In this document: piece by piece, positions 51,769-59,593 of the stretch
Layout: each line of letters opens with the position of its first letter
How positions within the stretch are numbered: position 1 is the stretch's first letter
Source: Streptomyces flavidovirens DSM 40150
GTDB lineage: Bacteria > Actinomycetota > Actinomycetes > Streptomycetales > Streptomycetaceae
Direction: 5' to 3'
DNA: 64,000 bases
NCBI RefSeq assembly: GCF_000429085.1
Contig: NZ_AUBE01000012.1
Location: forward strand, 62,001 to 126,000
Notes under the pieces: generated by a model
What the model saw: the letters and a program-made list of their open reading frames with translations, nothing else
Databases searched by the model: none
Told to the model about the DNA's origin: nothing
Program-made: the position numbers and the translations under genes

Positions 51769-52353
51769 TCAGTATGGGCGGCTGTACCGGGCCAGGCGGG
51801 AGCGGGCGTCACGCTCGGTCAGCCCGAGAGCCGTGCCGATCGCCTCCCAGGGCACTTCGTCGGCCTCGGCGTAGCAGGCGGCCGAGCGACCGATGCGGCT
51901 GGTCATGCGTTCCAGGGTCCCCACGGCCTTCAGTGCGGCCAGCGGTGCTTCATCGGCCAGGACGGTGAGCTGGCTGCCCAGACGGTCGAGCAGGTCCTCC
52001 AGCTCCGTGGGCAGGGGGACCGTTCGCGCTTCGACCTGGCTGATGTGCTGATCCCAGTCGGTGCGCGGTCCCGACGTATCAGGCTCCGGCGTCCGCAGGT
52101 GGCCTGTTTCCACGGCGGACCAGTCGATCGGATAGCGGGTCTTCCCCCGCCAGCCGCACGAGCACGATGCCCGCATTTCCGTCGCCAAGGGCCTGCCCAG
52201 CGTGCCGTTGTAGGCCCACCATTCGTTGGTCTCGGGCATGTGGCTGCCGCTCCCGAGGTCCAGATATACCGGCCTCGGCTCGCTTCCGTCGGCAAGGACC
52301 GCTCCCACAACGCCTTCATGGGATGCCGCGAACTTCTCAGTCTTCCACCGCAC
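51769..52353 (-). CDS. hypothetical protein with C-terminal HTH-like end
   Basis: A 194-residue cytoplasmic protein. It contains SHMPETNEWWAYNGTLG and a CSCGWRG segment in the middle, then a helical region (LEDLLDRLGSQLTVLADEAP) and an end resembling a helix-turn-helix (VPWEAIGTALGLTERDARSR). Similar genes are common in Streptomyces but I know no function. GTG 52353 is favoured by GAGGAGGAG upstream; the frame extends further but is not protein-like. Confidence 0.75.
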   Translation of the reverse strand: MRWKTEKFAASHEGVVGAVLADGSEPRPVYLDLGSGSHMPETNEWWAYNGTLGRPLATEMRASCSCGWRGKTRYPIDWSAVETGHLRTPEPDTSGPRTDWDQHISQVEARTVPLPTELEDLLDRLGSQLTVLADEAPLAALKAVGTLERMTSRIGRSAACYAEADEVPWEAIGTALGLTERDARSRLARYSRPY

Positions 52354-52459
52354 GGCTGCTCCTCCTCGCAGAACCCCCGCCCCTCCCGTACAGCCCGAGC
52401 ATGCCGGAATCGGGGGGTCAGCGACCGCCGATTGCTCAAATCGGTCAGAGGGTGCCTGC

Positions 52460-52876
52460 TCAGCCCTGCTGCTCGCTGATGTTGACCAGCCAGGTGATGC
52501 CGAAGCGGTCCGTGCACATGCCGAAGACATCGCCCCACATCTGCTTCTCGATCGGCACCGAAACCGTGCCGTCGGCGGAGAGCTTGTCCCAGTAGCCGCG
52601 CAGTTCGTCGGAGTCGTCCCCGCTCACGCTCACCGCGATGTTGTTACCGGGCTTGTACTCCACCCCCGGCGGGGTGTCGGCTGCCATGAGCGTGAAGCCG
52701 CTGTCGGTCTCGAGCATGCTGTGCATGATCTTGTCGGCGGCGTCTCCGGCTTCCTTCTCGCCGAAGTCACGGAACGTGTTCACCGTCAGGGTGCCGCCGA
52801 AGACGCCCCGGTAAAATTCCATGGCCTGGCGGGCGTCGCCGTCGAAGCTGATGTAGGGGTTGAGCCGAGAAGGCAT
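52460..52876 (-). CDS. VOC / PhnB-like glyoxalase-fold protein
   Basis: A 138-residue glyoxalase/bleomycin-resistance fold protein of the DUF1428/PhnB type. It has NPYISFDGDARQAMEFYRGV at the start, MHSMLETDSGFTLMAADTPP, VSVSGDDSDELRGYWDKLS, and ends FGMCTDRFGITWLVNISEQ. Members of this group often lack a full metal site and have unknown substrates. ATG 52876 follows GGGAGATG. Confidence 0.9.
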   Translation of the reverse strand: MPSRLNPYISFDGDARQAMEFYRGVFGGTLTVNTFRDFGEKEAGDAADKIMHSMLETDSGFTLMAADTPPGVEYKPGNNIAVSVSGDDSDELRGYWDKLSADGTVSVPIEKQMWGDVFGMCTDRFGITWLVNISEQQG

Positions 52877-52915
52877 GACATCTCCCTTGCATGACGGTAT
52901 GTCAGTTCTGGCAGA

Positions 52916-53764
52916 TTAGGCGATGTGCGGGCGCCGGCCGGGGCGACTCCCCGGCCGGCGCCCGGCCAGGTACTCCGCGATGCGGTCCCACCATGTGCGG
53001 ATGTCGGCGCGCGTACGGGCCACACACAGATCGGCGTGTGGCAGGAAATGGGCCAGTGCTTCCGCGGTCGACAGCGGGTGGCCCGGGTCGTCCGCCCAGG
53101 CCAGGATCAAGGCCGGCCGGCGCAGCGTGGCGATCGCGGAGGGGGGTGGCAGGTCGGAGAGTGCCAGGCCGCGCAGGAGGGACGGCAGTACGCGCTCGGC
53201 CGGTGTGGGTGGGAAGGCGGGGACGTCGGCTACGACCGCGGGGCGCAACTGTTTCCGCGTGGCGGCGAGCCAGGCGTCCATTCCCTCTCGTTCGATGGTG
53301 TCGGCGGACGCCCGGTTGGCCCGCGCATACGCCTGTCGCGTCGACCAGGCAGTAGGTGGGATGAGCAGGACCAGCCGGGAGAACCGGTCGGGCGCCCGTA
53401 CGGCCGCGTGCAGCACGGTGCCGCACCCCATCGATGCGCCCATGGCGTCGACAGGCTCCGTAACGCCGAGATGATCGAGCAGGCCCAGCAGATCATCCGC
53501 CAGCGAGGAATAGGTGTAGTCGGTGTCCACGGGCCCCCCGGTGGAACGGCCGTGCGCCCGGGCGTCATAGCGAACCAGGCGCCGCCCCCCGTCCAGTACC
53601 GGCAACCAGTCGAACAGGCCCATGCGGTCCTCGACGGCCTGGCTGACAAGGCCGCCGTGCGCGTAGACGGCGAGAGGGCCCTCACCGGCATCGTCGTAGA
53701 CCAGCTCGGCCCCGCGATGGCAGAAGCGGCCTTCCATGACCGGGTGCCTTCCCACCGTTGTCAT
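52916..53764 (-). CDS. alpha/beta hydrolase
   Basis: A 282-residue hydrolase. The HGG oxyanion motif (AVYAHGGLVSQ), RYDARAHGRSTGG, the nucleophile elbow GASMGCG (Ser) and WADDPGHPLS (acid) are visible; the catalytic His is probably in AHFLPHADL. ATG 53764 follows GGAGAGG and matches the family start; the upstream frame is Arg/Cys-rich and not coding. It is divergent from the flavin reductase-like gene. The substrate is unknown. Confidence 0.88.
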   Translation of the reverse strand: MTTVGRHPVMEGRFCHRGAELVYDDAGEGPLAVYAHGGLVSQAVEDRMGLFDWLPVLDGGRRLVRYDARAHGRSTGGPVDTDYTYSSLADDLLGLLDHLGVTEPVDAMGASMGCGTVLHAAVRAPDRFSRLVLLIPPTAWSTRQAYARANRASADTIEREGMDAWLAATRKQLRPAVVADVPAFPPTPAERVLPSLLRGLALSDLPPPSAIATLRRPALILAWADDPGHPLSTAEALAHFLPHADLCVARTRADIRTWWDRIAEYLAGRRPGSRPGRRPHIA

Positions 53765-53937
53765 AGCCGCGCGCCTCTCCGTGGCACCCCCTTCGCACAT
53801 CCTATGACTGCGGCATCGGGGCGGTCCGGCGGCGCGAGCCGTCGCGGAGTCCGGGGGCTGCAACGCCGTGTGCGGGCTGCAACGCCGTGTGCGGACCCTT
53901 CGCCCCGATCTGGCACAGCGCGCGATACGGTCGTCCC

Positions 53938-54420
53938 GTGGAGCTCGACACATTCACCGATCTGCTCGACTACCCGATGTACGTCGTGACGGCCGCGGCG
54001 GCAGGCGAGCGGGCGGGGTGCCTGGTGGGATTCGCCTCCCAGTGCTCCATTCACCCACCCCGGTTGGTGGTGTGGCTGTCCACGGCGAACCACACCTACC
54101 GCGTGGCACGACACGCGTCGCATCTGGGCGTGCACCTGCTGCGCCGTGACGACAAGGCACTGGCGGAGTTGTTCGGCAGTGAGACCGGTGACGGTGTCGA
54201 CAAGTTCGAGCGCGTCGCATGGCAGCCACAGCACGAGGGGACGCCGGTGCTGACCGAAGCCTGTGCCTGGTTCGTGGGCCGGGTCGTGGACCGCTTCGAA
54301 GGGGGAGACCACGTGGGTTTCCGCCTAGCGCCGGTGGCCGAGTCCCCGCACACGCCCGGCCGTCCGCGGCTGCTCACCTTCACCGACGTCCGCGACCTGA
54401 CACCGGGCCATCCCGCCTGA
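53938..54420 (+). CDS. flavin reductase-like (FMN-binding split barrel) protein
   Basis: A 160-residue flavin reductase family protein. The split-barrel pattern is YPMYVVTAAAAGERAGCLVG, FASQCSIHPPRLVVWLSTAN, FERVAWQPQHEGTPVLTEA and VGRVVDRFEGGDHVGF. It probably binds FMN and supplies reduced flavin or acts as an oxidoreductase. GTG 53938 is chosen for family length although its ribosome site is weak. It lies alone between divergent and convergent genes. Confidence 0.82.
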   Translation: MELDTFTDLLDYPMYVVTAAAAGERAGCLVGFASQCSIHPPRLVVWLSTANHTYRVARHASHLGVHLLRRDDKALAELFGSETGDGVDKFERVAWQPQHEGTPVLTEACAWFVGRVVDRFEGGDHVGFRLAPVAESPHTPGRPRLLTFTDVRDLTPGHPA

Positions 54421-54480
54421 CCGGAGCGGCAGCCCGGCAAGGGAGCCACCACCTGGCCTGGCGCCCTCGGGGCCGATCGG

Positions 54481-54831
54481 TCAGGCGGGCTGGTCGCTGT
54501 ATCCGCAGATCCAGGCCAGAACGTCGTGTACTCCGCGAATGTAATCTCGGGCGGCGGTCTGGATGGTGGGGTCCTCAAGCTGGACCACTGCGGCGTCCAC
54601 TTCCGCGGTCAGCATCGACAGCCCGGGGATGTCCTGGGCGTTGTCCGTACCGGTGACCGGTGAGCGGTCGGTGCGGCACATGGCCCATTCGTAGGCGGCG
54701 GCCACCCCTGCAGAAAACTCCGGTGACCCGCCGCGGTCCGCGTGGTCTTTGAGCGCCCGGTCGATGTCGGCGTAGGTCCGGACCCCGACCAGCGGGGCTT
54801 CCTCCTGCGGAGTGTTCCGGGGGCTGGTCAT
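54481..54831 (-). CDS. hypothetical protein
   Basis: A 116-residue cytoplasmic protein, acidic, without recognised domain (TYADIDRALKDHADRGGSPE, AGVAAAYEWAMCRTDRSPV, ARDYIRGVHDVLAWICGYSD). ATG 54831 follows AGAGGAAAGG. Composition and codon use are those of a real gene; its length and helical content suggest a small regulatory or structural protein. Confidence 0.7.
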   Translation of the reverse strand: MTSPRNTPQEEAPLVGVRTYADIDRALKDHADRGGSPEFSAGVAAAYEWAMCRTDRSPVTGTDNAQDIPGLSMLTAEVDAAVVQLEDPTIQTAARDYIRGVHDVLAWICGYSDQPA

Positions 54832-55107
54832 GTCGGTCGCCTTTCCTCTGTCGGTCGTTGCTGACGCCCGCCGTCCGGACGCTCTTGCCGTTCCCACCCC
54901 GACTCGCTGAGCGGCCCGATGTCCATCGCACCCTCCGCCTCTCTCCGCCATGCTGCCCTTTTCGTAGTAGTTCGCACCTTCCCGCTCACACGGAGGCTAC
55001 TCACATCGCCACGTCGGACCGCATCTGAATACGCCGTTAGGACCCGGCTACCCGGGGATCCACCACTGATCTGCGGAAAACGCGGCAGCGGGCCGGTCGA
55101 TTTCCGC

Positions 55108-56016
55108 TCAAGCTCCGCCGTGCTGGAGGGAGTTCAGGAGCGCCAGTTCGTCCTCGGAGAGGCGCAGGGCGCCGGCGGCCACGTTCGCGGCCAGGTGATC
55201 CGGGTTGCCGGTACCGGGGATGGCCAGCACATGCGGCCCACGGTGCAGGGTCCATGCCAGCCGGACCTGCGCCGCGCTCGCCCCATGTGCGCGCGCGACG
55301 GCAAGCACCTCGTCGCTCTCGACGCCACTCGCCCCCGCCTCGCGCCCGGCACCGGCGACCGCGTAGAACGGCACGAACGCCACACCTTGCTCTCCGCACA
55401 TACGCAGGAGCTCGTCCTGCTCGGGCCGCGCGCCGATGCCGTACGGGTTCTGTACGCATACCACTGGTGCGATCGCCCGGGCCTCGGCCAGGTGTTCCGG
55501 GCGGACGTTGGAGATGCCCAGGTGGCGGATGAGCCCGGCGTCGCGCAGTTGGGCCAGTGCGCCGAAACGCTCCGCGATCGAGTCGGTCCCCACGATGCGC
55601 AGGTTCACCACGTCGAGGTGGTCACGGCCGAGCTGGCGCAGGTTCTCCTCGACCTGGCCGCGCAGCTGTTGCGGGGTGGCGTGGGGCAGCCACTCGCCCG
55701 ACGGGGCACGGCCGGGCCCGACCTTGGTGGTGATGACGAGATCGTCCGGGTAGGGGGCCAGCGCTCGGTTGATCAACTCGTTGGCGGAACGCAGCGGCGA
55801 GAAGTAGAACGAGGCGGTGTCGATGTGGTTCACGCCGAGGTCAACGGCGCGGCGCAGCACGCTAATCGCCCGGCCGCGATCGCTGGGAGTGGCGCCGGCC
55901 GCGAAGGCCTCACCGTTCTGCGTCAGGCGCATGGCGCCGAAACCGATCCGGTTGATCTCCAGGTCGCCGAGTTTCCAGGTGCCTGATGCCGCCGCGGTGA
56001 TCGTCTCTGAGGTCAT
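55108..56016 (-). CDS. aldo-keto reductase
   Basis: A 302-residue NADPH-dependent reductase with the AKR barrel (FGAMRLTQNGEAF, GVNHIDTASFYF with Asp and Tyr, VITTKVGPGRAPSG with Lys). The usual catalytic His (DLVQLHW-type motif) is replaced by LDVVNLRIVG, so the fourth tetrad position is not His; some AKR branches share this. C-terminal cofactor-binding motif: AIPGTGNPDHLAANV. Divergent from the ArsR-like regulator, 64 bases away, which may control it. Confidence 0.88.
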   Translation of the reverse strand: MTSETITAAASGTWKLGDLEINRIGFGAMRLTQNGEAFAAGATPSDRGRAISVLRRAVDLGVNHIDTASFYFSPLRSANELINRALAPYPDDLVITTKVGPGRAPSGEWLPHATPQQLRGQVEENLRQLGRDHLDVVNLRIVGTDSIAERFGALAQLRDAGLIRHLGISNVRPEHLAEARAIAPVVCVQNPYGIGARPEQDELLRMCGEQGVAFVPFYAVAGAGREAGASGVESDEVLAVARAHGASAAQVRLAWTLHRGPHVLAIPGTGNPDHLAANVAAGALRLSEDELALLNSLQHGGA

Positions 56017-56080
56017 GTCCGGGATGTTCTCCCCAATGTAGGCTGACCGCCATTGATTAAGGCATGGCTGAATCCTCGGA

Positions 56081-57073
56081 GTGGTCGTCCTGGCGGAGCT
56101 GGTGTTCTCGGCGAGTGATCTGGCGCAGATGCGGTTCGCCGTCTCGCCGATGTGGGAGGTCGTGACCAGCTTCCGGCTGCAGAACTCCGCCTCCGTACAT
56201 CCCGTGCACCGGCGCTGGGCCGAGCAGGTGCGGCCACGGGTGAAGGCAGCCGGCCTGGACCGGGGCTGGCTGGCCGAGCTGATCCCGCCCTCGGGCTATG
56301 TTCCCGACTTCCTCAACCCGGCGCCCACCGGTCCTGCCCCCACGCCGTCGGCCGAGCTGGCCGCGATCCTCGCGGCGCCCGCCGACCGGGTACGCCAGGA
56401 CCTTGACCACCTGGAGCACCATCAGGGGCGCCGCGGCCCCCGGTTGCGGAGCCTGTACGCCGAGCCGCGGGCCCGCCTGGTCAGAGTCGCGGAAGAGATC
56501 GAGACCTACTGGGAGCTGGCGCTCGCCCCTTACTGGGCGCGGATCCGGGCCGTGCTCGATGCCGACGTCTTCTACCGGGCCCGGCAGGTCGCCGAGCATG
56601 GCGTCGGCCACCTCTTCAACGACCTGCACGCGTCCGTGAGCTGGAGCGACAACGCGCTGCGCGTGGTACGCCGACAGCGGACGCTGTCCCGCGAGACAGC
56701 GGGCACAGGGCTGCTGCTGGTTCCCTCGGCTTTCGCCGGGCCGGGCCCGCACACCCGCGTGTCGCTGCCGGAGCCGCCGCAACTGGCCTATCCGGCGCGC
56801 GGCGTCGGCTCGCTGTGGGAACCGCGCGCCATCACCGGGTCCAACGCCATCGCCGCGGTACTCGGCCGCTCGCGGACCCTGCTGCTGACGGGACTGGAAT
56901 CTCCCGCCTCCACCACGGAGCTGGCGCACCGTACCGGGATGTCCGCGGCCGGGGTGTCCCAGCACCTGACCGCGCTGCGCGACGCGGGCCTGGTCAGCAC
57001 TCACCGAGCCGGTCGCTCAGTGCTCTACGCCCGCACGTCCGTCGCCGAATCCGTCCTCGCCGCCTCTCCCTAG
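56081..57073 (+). CDS. ArsR/winged-helix regulator with DUF5937-type N-terminal domain
   Basis: A 330-residue regulator. About 230 N-terminal residues form an actinobacterial domain of unknown ligand (ASDLAQMRFAVSPMWEVVTS, RLRSLYAEPRARLVRVAEEI, DVFYRARQVAEHGVGHLF). The C-terminal ArsR helix-turn-helix is clear (STTELAHRTGMSAAGVSQHL, RDAGLVSTHRAGRSVLYART). GTG 56081 gives the usual length. It probably represses the divergent aldo-keto reductase. Confidence 0.85.
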   Translation: MVVLAELVFSASDLAQMRFAVSPMWEVVTSFRLQNSASVHPVHRRWAEQVRPRVKAAGLDRGWLAELIPPSGYVPDFLNPAPTGPAPTPSAELAAILAAPADRVRQDLDHLEHHQGRRGPRLRSLYAEPRARLVRVAEEIETYWELALAPYWARIRAVLDADVFYRARQVAEHGVGHLFNDLHASVSWSDNALRVVRRQRTLSRETAGTGLLLVPSAFAGPGPHTRVSLPEPPQLAYPARGVGSLWEPRAITGSNAIAAVLGRSRTLLLTGLESPASTTELAHRTGMSAAGVSQHLTALRDAGLVSTHRAGRSVLYARTSVAESVLAASP

Positions 57074-57125
57074 GCAGCTGTGACACCCGTCGGCCGTGGT
57101 CGCGGGCGCTCGTCCCCGCTGGTGG

Positions 57126-57608
57126 TCACAGGCCGCCCAGGATCCGCCGCGCCTCGAATCCTCCGTGCCCGTCGAACCGCACCTCCAGCACGGTGTCGAA
57201 CCCGTCGGCGAGGGAGGGCTTGCTCAGCCGCTTGAGCGTGGCGAAGACTCCGACGTCCGGGACGCGGTCCCGTCCCTGCCGTGCGGCGTTGCGTTGCAGG
57301 GAGCCCGTGACGTCCGGGGGAAACCAGTACGCCGTCGCCGTCGCTCCGTGCGCGTGGCCCAGAGCGATCAACGGCCGCCACTCCTGCGGCGACGGGTTGG
57401 TGTTGTCGACCGCCACCGGCCTGCCGGCGGTCAGCGCCTCTTCCACCAGGCGCATCTGCCGCTGCTGTTTGTTGCGGGCGGCGCGAGGAAACAGATCCTT
57501 GCTGACCAGCGTGTAACGGCCGGAGAGGTGCTGCTCGTAGAAGGCGGACTTGCCGGACGCCTGCAGACCGACGAGCACGGCCACGTCGAGTTCCGTGTGC
57601 GCCTGCAC
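57126..57608 (-). CDS. P-loop polynucleotide kinase-like ATPase
   Basis: A 160-residue P-loop kinase. Walker A is VGLQASGKSAFYEQ, then VSKDLFPRAARNKQQRQMRL, VAVDNTNPSPQEW with the second conserved Asp, and the lid-like LQRNAARQGRDRVPDVGV. It resembles the kinase part of T4 PNKP-like proteins without a phosphatase. The substrate is unknown (nucleic-acid end or small molecule). GTG 57608 follows GGGAGG. The HATPase gene lies 88 bases upstream on the same strand. Confidence 0.85.
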   Translation of the reverse strand: MQAHTELDVAVLVGLQASGKSAFYEQHLSGRYTLVSKDLFPRAARNKQQRQMRLVEEALTAGRPVAVDNTNPSPQEWRPLIALGHAHGATATAYWFPPDVTGSLQRNAARQGRDRVPDVGVFATLKRLSKPSLADGFDTVLEVRFDGHGGFEARRILGGL

Positions 57609-57696
57609 CAGCGAACACCTCCCTTACGAAAGTACCATCCGGTTGAAACCGGACAGGCCTGAGCGACGTCTCGCCGGCGGCGGCCAGCAGCGTCCG

Positions 57697-58101
57697 TCAG
57701 CGTGGCGAAGCGGTGCTGCTGGGCACCTGGGCCCAGATGTGCTTGCCGTCCGTGTGCGTTTCGACGCCCCACCGTGTGGCCAGGTGGTCCAGGATGTGCA
57801 GGCCGAAGCCGCCGACGTCGGCCTCAAGGTCGGGAGTTCGCTGGGCCGGCTGTTCCGGGCTGGCATCGCGGACGGTCAGGCGTACGCCGTCCGCGGTCGG
57901 CTTCAGATGGAGCCACGCGTCCGTACCGGCGTGCCGATGAGCGTTGGTGACCAGTTCGGAGACGAGGAGCACCACGACCTCGATGCGGTCGTGCGGCCAG
58001 CTCCACGACTCCAGCGTCTGCCGCGCGAGATCACGGGCGTGGGCGAAGGCGCCGGGTCCTCTGGCGATACGCCAGCTTCGGCCGGTCACAGCGTCAGCCA
58101 T
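57697..58101 (-). CDS. HATPase (RsbW-like) ATP-binding protein
   Basis: A 134-residue GHKL ATPase of the anti-sigma/serine kinase type, abundant in Streptomyces. The N-box is LVSELVTNAHRHAG, the G1 box is LTVRDASPEQP and the G2 box is GGFGLHILDHLA. It lacks any membrane segment. It may phosphorylate an STAS antagonist; a STAS gene and a SpoIIE phosphatase lie 1-3 kb downstream on the same strand. ATG 58101. Confidence 0.9.
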   Translation of the reverse strand: MADAVTGRSWRIARGPGAFAHARDLARQTLESWSWPHDRIEVVVLLVSELVTNAHRHAGTDAWLHLKPTADGVRLTVRDASPEQPAQRTPDLEADVGGFGLHILDHLATRWGVETHTDGKHIWAQVPSSTASPR

Positions 58102-58370
58102 CGCTCTCGCACGTCTGTCTGGAACTGATCACGTCTACGCTCTCCCCCGGCCGAACTCGAAACCATTGGGTCAAAGGATATCGGATCTCGTCCGAATATC
58201 GCTCTGGTTCTCCCCGTCACGCCCCGTGCCGCCTCCCTCGCCGCGTCCTTCGCCAAGTCCCTTGCGCGCGGCGCCCGCTCGGATCGTACGGCTGTTTAAA
58301 AAGGCAGGCCGGGGCAGACGGCAGTCATGAGTGATCTTGACGCTGCCGCATCCAGGGGTGACCGACACAT

Positions 58371-59096
58371 ATGACCGAACCCATCCGCAGGCCGGGACGC
58401 GGGAAGCGGAAAGCGGCCTTCAGCCTCCGGCAGACGATCCTGTGCTTCGGACTCGTCGCCATCATTGTGTGCGGAGTGGGCCTCACTCTGAAGCTGGCCG
58501 TACGAGCGGCCGACAACCGCCCGGCGGTCGCCGTGGCGACAGCCGCCGTGGCGCTCGCCACAGGGGTGGCCGTGCGGAGCGTACGCAGGCGGCGCGAGGA
58601 ACGCGGGGTTCCCGCAGCCCTCGCGGTCGGGCAGCCGGAGGCGGAGGCCGGTGCGGTCGCCCCCGTCGAGACCTTCGCGTCCACGGATTACGCCGCCATG
58701 GAACCGGCGGACTTCGAGCAAGCCATAGCGGCACTGTGCGAGCGCGACGGCTGCCGGGAGGTGCGCGTCGTCGGCGGAGCCGGAGATCTCGGCGCCGATG
58801 TCGTGGCCACTACGGCGGATGGACGGCGCATCGTCATCCAGTGCAAGCGCTACGGTCCCACGAACAAGGTCGGGTCCCAGGACGTCCAGCGGTTCGGCGG
58901 GACGTGCTTCGCGGTGCACGAGGCCCACGTCGCGGCCGTCGTGACCACCGGCGAGTTCACCCAGCCCGCCGCCGAGTACGCCGAGCAGTGCGGGATTCTC
59001 TGCGTCGACCACACAGGACTCGTCGCCTGGACCGACGGCACCGGACCCGCGCCCTGGGAAGAGTTGGTGGCCGGGACCGGCGCCGGCCGTCCGTGA
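58371..59096 (+). CDS. membrane-anchored Mrr-like restriction endonuclease-fold protein
   Basis: A 241-residue protein. Two N-terminal hydrophobic segments (TILCFGLVAIIVCGVGLTL and VAVATAAVALATGVAVRSV) are followed by an Mrr_cat domain: MEPADFEQAIAALCERDG, GGAGDLGADVVATTADGRRI and VIQCKRYGPTNKVGSQDVQR. The PD-(D/E)xK core is intact as GADVV...IQCK. The domain cuts (often methylated) DNA or has lost cutting and serves other roles. No methylase is adjacent. ATG 58371 is preceded by AGGGGTGACC. Confidence 0.87.
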   Translation: MTEPIRRPGRGKRKAAFSLRQTILCFGLVAIIVCGVGLTLKLAVRAADNRPAVAVATAAVALATGVAVRSVRRRREERGVPAALAVGQPEAEAGAVAPVETFASTDYAAMEPADFEQAIAALCERDGCREVRVVGGAGDLGADVVATTADGRRIVIQCKRYGPTNKVGSQDVQRFGGTCFAVHEAHVAAVVTTGEFTQPAAEYAEQCGILCVDHTGLVAWTDGTGPAPWEELVAGTGAGRP

Positions 59097-59127
59097 GTCG
59101 TGCCGGTCGCGCGAGCGGGGCGCCCGC

Positions 59128-59592
59128 TCACGGCACATCGGGAGCCTCGGGTACGTCCGGAACGGCCCGGGGGCCGGGAACGGTGCGCAGGTTTGGCCCG
59201 GACGGCGGACCGTCCGCCGGCCCGCCCGGACCATGGGTCGCGGTGTGGGCGCTCATGGCCGCCGCGGCGTCGGCGTGGGCCGGCATCAGCTGGCTGACGC
59301 CGGTGAGGTCCAGGAGCCGGGTCAGCCGGTCGGGCACCGCGGCGAGGGCGACAGACCCGCCTGTTTCCTGCGTACAGCGCAAAATGCCGATCAGCGCGTT
59401 GAGTCCCGACGAGTCGCAGAAGGCGACCGGCGCCAGGTCCAGGATCAGATGCCGGTTGCCCTGCCGGCTCAGTTCCAGGGCGCGGTCGCGCAGGTCCGGG
59501 GCGGTGCCGAAGTCGATTTCACCTGTGACGGTGAGCACGGCGACGGAACCGTCGAACCGCTGGACGGTGAAGGTGAGGCTGCGGGGCACCAC
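59128..59592 (-). CDS. STAS-domain anti-anti-sigma factor
   Basis: A 154-residue protein with an N-terminal STAS domain (VLTVTGEIDFGTAPDLRDRA, LDLAPVAFCDSSGLNALIG with the phosphorylatable Ser) and a Pro-rich C-terminal tail of about 40 residues (GPRAVPDVPEAPDVP). GTG 59592 follows GGAAGGACTGAC. The stop of the upstream SpoIIE gene is 1 base away, so the two are coupled: the phosphatase would dephosphorylate this antagonist, releasing a sigma factor. Confidence 0.92.
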   Translation of the reverse strand: MVPRSLTFTVQRFDGSVAVLTVTGEIDFGTAPDLRDRALELSRQGNRHLILDLAPVAFCDSSGLNALIGILRCTQETGGSVALAAVPDRLTRLLDLTGVSQLMPAHADAAAAMSAHTATHGPGGPADGPPSGPNLRTVPGPRAVPDVPEAPDVP

Positions 59593-59593
59593 G

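Noticed and set aside
58176..58201. GATAT-rich imperfect inverted repeat between the HATPase and Mrr genes
   Set aside because: Short and mismatched; could be a promoter element, but not enough to annotate.
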